From Sphingobacteriaceae bacterium (GTDB lineage Bacteria > Bacteroidota > Bacteroidia > Sphingobacteriales > Sphingobacteriaceae): a stretch of 64,000 nt of DNA. The stretch lies in assembly GCA_017745075.1 (NCBI GenBank), contig JAGIAD010000028.1:248001-312000 (forward strand), read 5' to 3'. The notes below the pieces were generated by a model. That model did no database searches, was not told where the DNA came from, and saw only the letters and a program-made list of their open reading frames with translations. A program made the position numbers and the translations under genes. This document shows, piece after piece, positions 1 through 7,540 of this stretch. How positions within the stretch are numbered: position 1 is the stretch's first letter; every line of letters starts with the position of its first letter.

Positions 1-34
1 AACTTCGCTACCATTGACAGAATCCAATAAAAGT

Positions 35-136
35 ATCGTCATCTCGACTGGAACGTCGTGTAATGGAGAGATCTATCCCGAGATAGATTTAGTTTCGCTG
101 AGCCATCGGGTTCTCCACTCCGCTCGAAATGACGAT
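35..136. repeat. Palindromic intergenic repeat, copy 1
   Basis: This non-coding segment of about 100 bp is bounded by inverted ends: ATCGTCATCTCGACTGG on the left and the complement of ATCGTCATTTCGAGCGG on the right, 13 of 17 matching. An internal TGTAATGGAGAG string recurs, slightly changed, in the element at 4030-4141, so the two look like members of one family. No ORF in it resembles a real gene. Confidence 0.6.
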
Positions 137-148
137 AGTCGAGTAAAC

Positions 149-177
149 AAAACGTCGGCAAAATGGCCGACGTTTTT
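149..177 (-). terminator. Bidirectional rho-independent terminator
   Basis: AAAACGTCGGC and GCCGACGTTTT form an 11-bp GC-rich stem with a 6-nt loop. T-rich tracts lie on both sides. It sits 22 bp past the stop of the GH92 gene, so it most likely ends that transcript, and it could also stop plus-strand transcription from the left. Confidence 0.75.
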
Positions 178-198
178 GTTGTACAGGATGAGAAGAAA

Positions 199-2484
199 TT
201 ATTTCTTAGGCTTTGCGCTCATGTAAAAAGTAAGCTTTCCGCCGTTAGTGATATCTGCATGCTTGATTTTGTGATCGGTAATTTTTTTTCCATTCAATAA
301 AACTTTTTCTACATATACATTTTTATCACTTTGTTTAACGGTTTCAATCGTGAAGGTTTTACCGTTTTCCAAGTTAATTACGCCGTGGTTTACCAGTGGG
401 CTACCTAACGAGTATACATCAGAACCTGGTGCTACCGGGTAAAAACCCAATGAAGAAAACATATACCAGGCACTCATTTGTCCGCAATCATCATTTCCAC
501 CCAAACCATCAGCAGTAGGTTTATACTGCATGTTTAAGATATGCCGAACCTGGGCCTGTGTTTTCCATGGCTGGTCGGTCCAATTGTAAAGATATACAAT
601 ATGGTGTGCGGGTTCGTTTCCATGTACGTAGCCACCAATAATGCCCTCACGGGTAATATCTTCTGTGTGCGCAAAAAACTCATCGGGTAAATGCATGGTG
701 AACAAAGTATCTAAACGCAGGGCAAATTTCTTTTTACCGCCCATCATTTCAATCAGCGAGGAAGGATCTTGTGGTACGAAAAAACTGTAGTTCCAGCTAT
801 TTCCTTCAATAAAACCTTGTCCTTCGGTATCTTTTGGATCAAAGGACTTTTTAAAAGTACCATCAGCCAATTTCGGACGCATAAATCCCGAAGCACTATC
901 ATAGTTATTTTTCCAGTTGTTTGAACGTTTGATAAACTCATCGTAAACATCCATACGGTTTAATTTTTTCGCCAATTGCGCAATCGACCAGTCATCATAA
1001 GAATATTCCAGGTTATTGGAAACCGAAATTCCTGATTTTTCAGCAGGAATGTAACCTTTATCCATGTAATAGCCAATTCCTTCATAATCGCGATGTTTAG
1101 CTGTGGCAACGCAGGCATCGAGCGCTTTATTGGCATCACCGGTATAAGTGCCTTTAATAATGGCATCAGAGATTACCGAAACACTATGGTAGCCACTCAT
1201 ACACCAATTATCGTTGGCATAATGCGACCAGATCGGCAACATGTGCAAACTGCTCTGATCGTAATGTGCCAACATCGATTTCACCATATCGTTACTACGC
1301 GCAGGCTGTGTAATATTAAAAAATGGGTGTAAAGCACGATAAGTATCCCAAAGAGAGAATGTAGTGTAATTGGTAAAACCATCTGCTTTATGTATTCCCT
1401 GATCTAAACCTTTATATTCTCCGTTTACATCCGTATAAGTTGTTGGGTTGATATAGGCATGATATAAGGCAGTGTAAAAGTTTATTTTATTATCGTTAGA
1501 AGTGCTTACCTGAATTTTATTCAGTTCTTTATTCCATGTTTCCTGTGCCTGTGCTTTTACTTTTTCAAAATCCCAGCCCGAAATTTCTGTCCGCATATTC
1601 TGCAGGGCGTTTTCCTGACTAACCGGCGATAAAGCAAATTTAATTTTGATCTTCTCTCCTTCCTGCGTATCAAAATCGAAAAACATTTTTATCTTTTTGC
1701 CTGCAATTTCTGGGAAGTTCTGTTCCTGGTTAAATTTACCCCAAAATCCCCTGTATGCCTGTTTAGGGTCATAACTTTTACGTCCGTAGCTTTTAAAAGG
1801 TTTAGAAAAACTCATCGCAAAATATACGGTTCGTGTTCTGGCCCATCCATTGGTTTGGCGGTAACCGGTAACCAGGGTATCGTTTACCACCCGAACGTAA
1901 GTCCACACGGTTTTATCTTCGTAGTTGTATATACCTGCCATTAAATCGAGAATAATATGCGATTGGTCAGATTTAGGAAAAGTATATTGGTGCATACCTA
2001 CTCGTGTGGTTGAGGTCAATTCTGCCGTGATGTTATCATCATCGAGCTTTACCTTATAGTAACCTGCCTCAGCAACTTCATTGACATGCGAGTAGGCAGA
2101 ACGGTAACCGCCCTTAGGATTTGAAACTACTCCGGGATTTAACTGTAACTTCCCCTGTGTAGGCATAATGAGAAAATCGCCAAGATCAGAATGACCGGTA
2201 CCGCTAAAATGAGTATGGCTAAAACCCGTAATGGTTTTATCCTCGTACTTATATCCTGCACAATATTTATATACATCGCCATTGTATTTGCCGTTTACCT
2301 CGTAAGATAAAGTATCTGTTTCGGGGCTTAACTGCACTGCACCAAAGGGAACCGTTGCACCGGGATAGGTATGCCCCATTTTTGAGGTACCGATAATGGG
2401 CTTCACATACTGCACCAGGTTCTGTTGTGCAGATGCCACCATCGGTGAAAGCAGGAAACAATGCAAAATAATCTTTTTGATCAT
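199..2484 (-). CDS. GH92 family alpha-mannosidase, secreted
   Basis: This is a glycoside hydrolase family 92 exo-alpha-mannosidase, a family that removes terminal mannose from N-glycans or mannans with calcium. The 761-residue product starts with a signal peptide ending near SAQQN. It carries GH92 hallmarks in order: the GTSKMGHTYPGATVPFG block near residue 33, the FSHTHFSGTGHSDLGD block near 90, SLWDTYRALHP near 378, the GNEPAHH motif holding the probable catalytic acid near 670, and GGNDDCGQMSAWYMFSS with the probable base near 710. The length is normal for the family. The exact linkage (alpha-1,2, -1,3 or -1,6) cannot be read from sequence. It stands alone, with a terminator just downstream, but its activity would complement the fucosidases and hexosaminidase in the window. 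Confidence 0.93.
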   Translation of the reverse strand: MIKKIILHCFLLSPMVASAQQNLVQYVKPIIGTSKMGHTYPGATVPFGAVQLSPETDTLSYEVNGKYNGDVYKYCAGYKYEDKTITGFSHTHFSGTGHSDLGDFLIMPTQGKLQLNPGVVSNPKGGYRSAYSHVNEVAEAGYYKVKLDDDNITAELTSTTRVGMHQYTFPKSDQSHIILDLMAGIYNYEDKTVWTYVRVVNDTLVTGYRQTNGWARTRTVYFAMSFSKPFKSYGRKSYDPKQAYRGFWGKFNQEQNFPEIAGKKIKMFFDFDTQEGEKIKIKFALSPVSQENALQNMRTEISGWDFEKVKAQAQETWNKELNKIQVSTSNDNKINFYTALYHAYINPTTYTDVNGEYKGLDQGIHKADGFTNYTTFSLWDTYRALHPFFNITQPARSNDMVKSMLAHYDQSSLHMLPIWSHYANDNWCMSGYHSVSVISDAIIKGTYTGDANKALDACVATAKHRDYEGIGYYMDKGYIPAEKSGISVSNNLEYSYDDWSIAQLAKKLNRMDVYDEFIKRSNNWKNNYDSASGFMRPKLADGTFKKSFDPKDTEGQGFIEGNSWNYSFFVPQDPSSLIEMMGGKKKFALRLDTLFTMHLPDEFFAHTEDITREGIIGGYVHGNEPAHHIVYLYNWTDQPWKTQAQVRHILNMQYKPTADGLGGNDDCGQMSAWYMFSSLGFYPVAPGSDVYSLGSPLVNHGVINLENGKTFTIETVKQSDKNVYVEKVLLNGKKITDHKIKHADITNGGKLTFYMSAKPKK

Positions 2485-2625
2485 ATCGTTTTAAAATCAG
2501 CTTGTTTGGTTGAAAATTCGAAGGTATAAATTTATCTTCAAATATGCATAAATCACAACACTAAAACGTTTAAGTAAAATAAAAAATACAATTAACAAGC
2601 TTGAAGATACTATTTATTGTGATGC

Positions 2626-2658
2626 AAACCTCGCAGGTTTTCAAAACCTGCGAGGTTT
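2626..2658. repeat. Perfect 16-bp inverted repeat
   Basis: AAACCTCGCAGGTTTT is followed by a single C and its exact reverse complement, a 33-bp near-palindrome between divergently transcribed GH92 and mnmA. It is not a terminator for either gene, since both point away from it. It resembles the REP-like palindromes scattered through Bacteroidota genomes, though copy number could not be counted here. Confidence 0.7.
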
Positions 2659-2666
2659 ATGCGTCT

Positions 2667-2724
2667 TACCTCCACGGGCTTCGTTAAATAAACCTGATAG
2701 AACGTAAAGCCCACAGGTGAGGTA
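2667..2724. other. Structured non-coding hairpin
   Basis: Right after the perfect palindrome, TACCTC...GGGCTT..CGTT pairs imperfectly with AACG..AAGCCC...GAGGTA across a loop of about 15 nt. The stretch to about 2770 is more GC-rich than its surroundings and has no ORF. It may be part of a composite dispersed element or a small structured RNA. The rest of the 2485-2933 intergenic region shows only a possible mnmA promoter. Confidence 0.4.
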
Positions 2725-2906
2725 CGAACCGAGGACTTGAAGAGAAAGCAGGGCTAGCGGCAGCCATTAACACTGAACTGCTCATTTTCAAAATATATGG
2801 ACCATCTAAGCCACCTGAATACAACTAAGAGATAAAGGCTAGCCATTTAGCAACTGCTTTTTACAAGTAACTGACTTCCTTTAAATAATTTCAGCTAAAT
2901 AAACCT

Positions 2907-2914
2907 TATTTTTG
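2907..2914 (+). promoter_or_regulatory. Candidate Bacteroidota -7 box of mnmA
   Basis: TATTTTTG matches the Bacteroidota sigma consensus TAnnTTTG and lies 20 bp before the mnmA start codon. No convincing TTG -33 element was found at the expected distance, so this is a weak call. Confidence 0.35.
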
Positions 2915-2933
2915 CATCCTTATATTTTTTAAG

Positions 2934-4025
2934 ATGAGTAAACACGGTAGAATTCTGGTTGCCATGAGTGGCGGGGTTGATAGTTCGGTAGCAGCGGTAA
3001 TGTTGCATGAGCAGGGTTATGAGGTTATTGGATTAACCATGAAGACCTGGGATTATGCCAGTTCTGGCGGTAGCAGCAAGGAAACCGGGTGTTGCTCGTT
3101 AGATAGCATTAACGATGCACGTACACTTGCGGTAAACTATGGTTTTCCGCATTATATCTTGGACATACGCGATGAATTTGGCGATTATGTAATCGATAAT
3201 TTTGTTGATGAATATCTTGCCGGAAGAACCCCTAACCCATGTGTATTGTGCAATACCCATATTAAATGGGAGGCACTTTTGAAACGTGCCAATAAACTCG
3301 ACTGCGAATTTATAGCTACAGGACATTATGCCAATATCCGTAAGCAAGATAGCGGGCGTTATGTAATTTCGAAGGGAAAAGACGAAAATAAAGATCAATC
3401 TTATGTATTGTGGGGTGTTTCTCAGGAAAATCTCTCCCGCACCAAATTCCCGTTGGGCAGTTTTGCCAAATCTGAAATCAGACAGATGGCTTTGGATATG
3501 GGACAGGAAGAACTGGCAAAAAAATCAGAAAGTTATGAAATCTGTTTCGTACCTGATAACGATTACAGGGCGTTCTTAAAACATAAAGTGGAAGATCTGG
3601 AAGACAGGGTTGCCGGCGGAAATTTCATTTTAAGTAATGGAATGGTTGTCGGACAACACAAAGGTTATCCTTTTTACACCATAGGGCAACGTAAAGGCCT
3701 TGGGGTAGCATTTGGCGAGCCAATGTTTGTAACCCAAATTCTTCCCGAAAGCAATACGGTAGTTTTAGGCAGGGCTGAAGAACTGGAACGTAAAGAAGCG
3801 ATGGTTCGAAATATAAACCTGATTAAATATGCCAGCATCGAAGAGCCGATGAGTGATGTAATTACCAAAATACGCTATAAAGATGCAGGAATGCTAAGTA
3901 CCATTGTGCAGGAGAAAGATAAAATGCGCGTGGTATTTGATCATAATGTTTCAGCAATTGCTCCCGGCCAATCGGCTGTATTTTATGAAGGCAATGATTT
4001 GCTGGGTGGAGGCTTTTTAGTATAA
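2934..4025 (+). CDS. mnmA: tRNA-specific 2-thiouridylase MnmA
   Basis: MnmA inserts sulfur at C2 of the wobble uridine (U34) in tRNA-Lys, -Glu and -Gln, using ATP and persulfide sulfur. The 363-residue cytoplasmic protein has the ATP-binding PP-loop SGGVDSS at residues 12-18. The tRNA-binding region holds the first catalytic cysteine in GRTPNPCVLCN near residue 103, and the second is in SYEICFVPD near 200. The C-terminal barrel follows the TIGQRKGLG motif. Length and motif order are typical. A Bacteroidota-type -7 box lies 20 bp upstream. It is monocistronic, divergent from GH92. Confidence 0.97.
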   Translation: MSKHGRILVAMSGGVDSSVAAVMLHEQGYEVIGLTMKTWDYASSGGSSKETGCCSLDSINDARTLAVNYGFPHYILDIRDEFGDYVIDNFVDEYLAGRTPNPCVLCNTHIKWEALLKRANKLDCEFIATGHYANIRKQDSGRYVISKGKDENKDQSYVLWGVSQENLSRTKFPLGSFAKSEIRQMALDMGQEELAKKSESYEICFVPDNDYRAFLKHKVEDLEDRVAGGNFILSNGMVVGQHKGYPFYTIGQRKGLGVAFGEPMFVTQILPESNTVVLGRAEELERKEAMVRNINLIKYASIEEPMSDVITKIRYKDAGMLSTIVQEKDKMRVVFDHNVSAIAPGQSAVFYEGNDLLGGGFLV

Positions 4026-4029
4026 TTGG

Positions 4030-4141
4030 ATTGTCATTTCGAGAGAAGTGGAATGTAATAGAGAACTACTTAGCTAATCTAATCACTATAAATCTCTCTC
4101 CCGGCTTAACGTCGGGACTACGCTTCAGTCGAGATGACGAA
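4030..4141. repeat. Palindromic intergenic repeat, copy 2
   Basis: This 112-bp non-coding element lies between mnmA and a convergent small gene. It starts ATTGTCATTTCGAG and ends with the complement of ATTCGTCATCTCGAC, giving inverted ends. An internal TGTAATAGAGA string matches the element at 35-136. Both genes end toward it, as is common for REP- or MITE-like elements near 3' ends. Confidence 0.6.
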
Positions 4142-4148
4142 TGCCCTA

Positions 4149-4463
4149 CTACTCCCCCCTTTTAAAAACATTAATTGCAGCGGTTTTCCATTCTATATAA
4201 CCCAAATTGCCACAAACCTGCGCTACAAAATCCTCTACTTCTTCAGGAACATCATTAACCACACGCCACCTGATTTTATATTTCGGATTATAACTTATAT
4301 AAACCACTAAATCATCACTACGCTGCCCAATTGCATGTAAATGCTGTAAATGGATATCCTGTAAATCTGCAGCAGCAATCCTCAACCTTTCATTCATGAT
4401 CTTGCCTAATGAAAGATCTGGTTTAAAATCTGTTTCGAATATGGCTAAAACGGTAACGGTCAT
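4149..4463 (-). CDS. Conserved-looking hypothetical protein, 104 aa
   Basis: I do not recognise this protein. The start MTVTVLAIFETDFKP at 4463 is preferred over the one 7 codons upstream, because the extra residues look like read-through of AT-rich leader. The product is soluble and mixed alpha/beta, with no signal peptide, membrane helix or metal motif. It has an amphipathic segment (MNERLRIAAADLQDIHLQHLHAIG) and a basic beta-rich middle. It is convergent with mnmA across a repeat element. Confidence 0.6.
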   Translation of the reverse strand: MTVTVLAIFETDFKPDLSLGKIMNERLRIAAADLQDIHLQHLHAIGQRSDDLVVYISYNPKYKIRWRVVNDVPEEVEDFVAQVCGNLGYIEWKTAAINVFKRGE

Positions 4464-4742
4464 AAAAAATAAATATATCAGCAAGCAAACCGAGCTAGAA
4501 AAACTGTGAAAAAATCTTCCATCAATACAAGGAATAATCTTTCCGATATTTCCAGTAATCTATCTCACTAAAGCAAATCTATACTAAAAAAATTAGTATT
4601 AAAATTTATTTTTATATTTTTTTTAGTTAAGGCAAAAATTATAGAAATGCATGACATAGACCGCTTTCAGGTTAATAACCCTGATATTGTGAATAAATAT
4701 CTTAAACAACTGACTGCTAGACCAGTTATACACATATAAATA

Positions 4743-5114
4743 ATGAAGCTTATGAAAAAGTGTATTTATGTGGTAGAAGACAATCCCAGTATCAGGGAAA
4801 TCATCGAATTTTTATTAATCGAGGAGCTTTACGAGGTAAAGACCTGTTCAACCATTAGCGAGTTCTGGTTTCAAATGAGTAAACACCTGCCAGATATGGT
4901 GATTCTCGACATTATGTTGCCTGATGGCAGCGGACTGGATATCTGCAATAGACTAAAGCAAAATATTAAAACATATGATATTCCAGTGATGATGATGTCG
5001 GCCAATAACCATTTAAACGCCGTTAAGGCAAAATGTGAAGCTGAAGATTTCATCAATAAACCTTTCGATCTGAACGATTTTGCCAGCAGGATTGAAAAGT
5101 ACCTGGCAGCTTAG
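4743..5114 (+). CDS. Single-domain response regulator (CheY-like)
   Basis: This is a stand-alone receiver domain of 123 residues. Acidic residues E12/D13 bind magnesium, D56 in VILDIMLPDG is the phosphorylation site, a serine follows in MMMSA near 86, and the conserved lysine is in INKPFD near 106. There is no output domain, so it must act through a partner protein or phosphorelay. No histidine kinase lies in the window. Translation could start at 4743 or at the ATG three codons later. Confidence 0.92.
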   Translation: MKLMKKCIYVVEDNPSIREIIEFLLIEELYEVKTCSTISEFWFQMSKHLPDMVILDIMLPDGSGLDICNRLKQNIKTYDIPVMMMSANNHLNAVKAKCEAEDFINKPFDLNDFASRIEKYLAA

Positions 5115-5147
5115 TTTAGACAAATCATTAGGCATAGTCTTGTGTTA

Positions 5148-5172
5148 CTAAAGGATAGCATAATCCTTTGGT
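5148..5172. terminator. Hairpin between convergent genes
   Basis: AAAGGAT and ATCCTTT pair around a 6-nt loop and the stem can extend outward with one G-U pair. It lies between the receiver gene and the convergent DUF4142 gene. There is no strong U tract next to the stem, so terminator function is only likely. Confidence 0.4.
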
Positions 5173-5200
5173 ACAGCTGCCTGTTTTTTCAGAACTAAAA

Positions 5201-5896
5201 CTATTTACTGGATTTACCTGCCAAAGCATTCACATGCTTTAAATGCTTTTTGAGTATGGGCAAATATTTTACTGCATACGCTTTAACGTCAACATCAGAA
5301 GATTGAGAAGCTTTTTCAAACAGATCAACAGCTTTTTGATGATCTAAAACCATCATTTCTACATAAGCTTTATCAAATGAACTTCCACTTAGTTTTTTTA
5401 ACTGATCAATTGCCTGCGTTACTTCAGTTTCTGTTGCATCATTAATCATTTTTTTTGCCAGGCCAGTATTACCTGCTTCACCCCCGGCACTCCTGGTACG
5501 GGAAGTATCTTTCATGTTTTCGGGTGATGAATCAACCCTGCCGTCTGGCCTTTGTCCACCCTCCGGAGTACTCATGGGCAGCGCTACTTTTTTAAGTTTT
5601 GCCAATACCCTTAATTCTTCATTTGCTTTATTATGGTCATCAACCATCATCTGGCCAAATGCTTTAATTTTTTCATCTGTTGCTTTATCTGCAGCAAGTT
5701 TTCCTGTTAAAACCTCTTTCATTCCTGCAATTGCCGCTTGTTGCAAAAACTGGGCAGTACTTAAGGTATCTTGCTGGTGAGTATAATTTGTTAATGTTGA
5801 ATAATGCCAATCGGCTTTTGCAACCGCATTAAATGAAGTAGCTGAAATAATCATTCCCACTACTGCTATCTCTCTGGTTTTAAAATGTTTTTTCAT
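5201..5896 (-). CDS. DUF4142 family exported protein
   Basis: This is a DUF4142 protein (ferritin-like four-helix bundle fold) of unknown biochemical role, common in soil Bacteroidota and Proteobacteria. The 231 residues begin with a basic, hydrophobic export-like leader. The helical domain follows, with TAQFLQQAAIAGMKEV near 47, MMVDDHNKANEEL near 87 and MMVLDHQKAVDLFEKA near 180. The D-H pairs in these two repeats are the family's hallmark. An unusual insertion of about 45 residues rich in G, P, S and R (around 108-150) splits the bundle. It is probably periplasmic. Confidence 0.85.
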   Translation of the reverse strand: MKKHFKTREIAVVGMIISATSFNAVAKADWHYSTLTNYTHQQDTLSTAQFLQQAAIAGMKEVLTGKLAADKATDEKIKAFGQMMVDDHNKANEELRVLAKLKKVALPMSTPEGGQRPDGRVDSSPENMKDTSRTRSAGGEAGNTGLAKKMINDATETEVTQAIDQLKKLSGSSFDKAYVEMMVLDHQKAVDLFEKASQSSDVDVKAYAVKYLPILKKHLKHVNALAGKSSK

Positions 5897-6053
5897 AATG
5901 ATTAATTAAGGTATAACGTATTGATAGAACCCTACTTACATTTAAAAAGTTTAGACAAACCTTATTTAAACGTATAACACCAGGGATTAAAATTTCAGAT
6001 TTCGACTAAACTTAATCCAATTTTATCCTGTTCTATTATAAAAAACATGTACC

Positions 6054-6365
6054 ATGGAAAATCAAGAAAACAATCAGCCTGAAGAAGAAATTCAAAATAT
6101 TGAACAATTTCAGATCAACCGTTCGCAGGGAAATGCGGCCGAGGGGCATGCAACACCTGAGCCTGATAGCGAAAATGACTATACAGAAGAGGAGATACCG
6201 TTTGCCGATGGCGAAGGAACACAATTAAATGAAGAAATCGAGCATGCTGAAAACGGAGAAAATGATGATGAACAGGAGGAAACAGATGACTACAATGAAT
6301 CTGACATAGAAGAATTGAACAAAGACCCCAATGCTTATGATGAGGATGATGGCGAAATGCTATAA
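6054..6365 (+). CDS. Highly acidic hypothetical protein
   Basis: The product is 103 residues, strongly enriched in Glu, Asp and Asn, with almost no hydrophobic core. It is probably intrinsically disordered and strongly negatively charged. I recognise no domain. It has its own downstream terminator and an ATG preceded by an A-rich leader, so it is probably a real gene. Similar acidic proteins are often seen next to stress genes in Pedobacter-like genomes, but that is an impression. Confidence 0.7.
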   Translation: MENQENNQPEEEIQNIEQFQINRSQGNAAEGHATPEPDSENDYTEEEIPFADGEGTQLNEEIEHAENGENDDEQEETDDYNESDIEELNKDPNAYDEDDGEML

Positions 6366-6381
6366 ACATTTATCATGTTAT

Positions 6382-6417
6382 AAAAAATGCCAGGTTCACA
6401 ATTGTCTGGCATTTTTT
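6382..6417 (+). terminator. Rho-independent terminator
   Basis: AAAAAATGCCAG and CTGGCATTTTTT form a perfect 12-bp stem with a 12-nt loop and an uninterrupted T run. It lies 16 bp after the acidic protein's stop. The A run on the other strand means it can also end the convergent SDR transcript. Confidence 0.9.
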
Positions 6418-6489
6418 TAGACACCCTATCTTACAAAATCTCTGTAAAACGGGGAGTTGCCCTAATATCATTCCCTATCTTCAGGGAAA

Positions 6490-7341
6490 TTAACCATTTA
6501 CCACTTCTCCGCCATTAACATGTATGACCTGTCCGGTGATAAATGAAGCATCGTCAGAAGCGAGGAATACATAAGATGGCCCAAGTTCTGAAGGTTGCCC
6601 TGCCCTTTCCATTGCCGTTTCAGCCCCAAAAGATTTAATCTTTTCTTCATCAAATGTCGATACAATAAGCGGCGTCCATACAGGCCCGGGCGCTACAGCA
6701 TTTACACGTATACCTTTTTTGGCCAGGTTTGTGGCCAAAGAACGCGTAAAAGAAGTGATCGCTCCTTTGGTTGACGAATAATCGATCAGGTTTGGCGAAG
6801 AACGGTAAGCCGTTACAGAAGTGGTATTGATAATGGTGTCGCCTTTTTGAAAATATTCCAATACCTCGTGTGCAAAATAGAAATAGCCAAATATGTTTGT
6901 ACGGAAAGTATCTTCCAATTGTTTATCGTCGATCTTTTTGGGATCTGTTTTAGGAATCTGCATCCCGGCATTATTCACCAGAATATTAATCTTCCCAAAT
7001 TTTTCAACTGTCGTTTCTACTGCCTTTTTGCAAAATGCGGGCTCTTTAACATCTCCTTTAATCAATAAACACTTTTTGCCTTCAGTTTCGACCATTTTCT
7101 GTGTTTCTTTTGCATCTATATCTTCATCCAGGTAAACAATGGCTACATCGGCACCCTCCCTGGCAAAATGTACGGCAACCGAGCGGCCAATTCCACTATC
7201 TCCACCGGTAATCAGCGCAATCTTACCATTCAGTTTACCTGCTCCCTTATAAGTTGCTTTAATTACTTCCGGTCTCGGATCGATCTTAGCCTCTATCCCT
7301 GGCTGTTTGTTTTGTTTGGCAGGTGTTTTTTGAGTTTTCAT
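6490..7341 (-). CDS. SDR family oxidoreductase (YhxD/YdaD-like)
   Basis: This is a classical short-chain dehydrogenase of 283 residues with an N-terminal extension of about 38 residues rich in Lys, Pro and Gln. That layout is typical of the general-stress SDR group related to Bacillus YdaD/YhxD. The NAD(P)-binding TGGDSGIG motif is at 45-52, NNAG follows near 128, and the catalytic YSSTK pair (Tyr and Lys) is near 190, with PGPVWTPL after it. The substrate is unknown. It is monocistronic, convergent with the acidic protein. Confidence 0.93.
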   Translation of the reverse strand: MKTQKTPAKQNKQPGIEAKIDPRPEVIKATYKGAGKLNGKIALITGGDSGIGRSVAVHFAREGADVAIVYLDEDIDAKETQKMVETEGKKCLLIKGDVKEPAFCKKAVETTVEKFGKINILVNNAGMQIPKTDPKKIDDKQLEDTFRTNIFGYFYFAHEVLEYFQKGDTIINTTSVTAYRSSPNLIDYSSTKGAITSFTRSLATNLAKKGIRVNAVAPGPVWTPLIVSTFDEEKIKSFGAETAMERAGQPSELGPSYVFLASDDASFITGQVIHVNGGEVVNG

Positions 7342-7540
7342 CGCTTCTTTGTCTAATTAAGTTCTACTACTGAAAATTAAAACAAGAATAACTTCCTCAA
7401 AGTTTTAAGAACCCCAACCCTGCCCATTGGCAATTAAACCAATTTAACTTAATATTTTGCTCATATTCCACCATTTTGAAAGGATATACCTCAGTAAATT
7501 AGCCATTTAAATACTAACCAAAAGAAACCAGAAACCGCAA

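Noticed and set aside
14..226. 70-codon plus-strand ORF at the left edge
   Set aside because: It runs through the palindromic element and the GH92 terminator, so it is an accident of repeat DNA.
4647..4739. 30-codon ORF just upstream of the receiver gene
   Set aside because: Short, without a visible ribosome-binding site or a recognisable pattern. A leader peptide is possible but unsupported.
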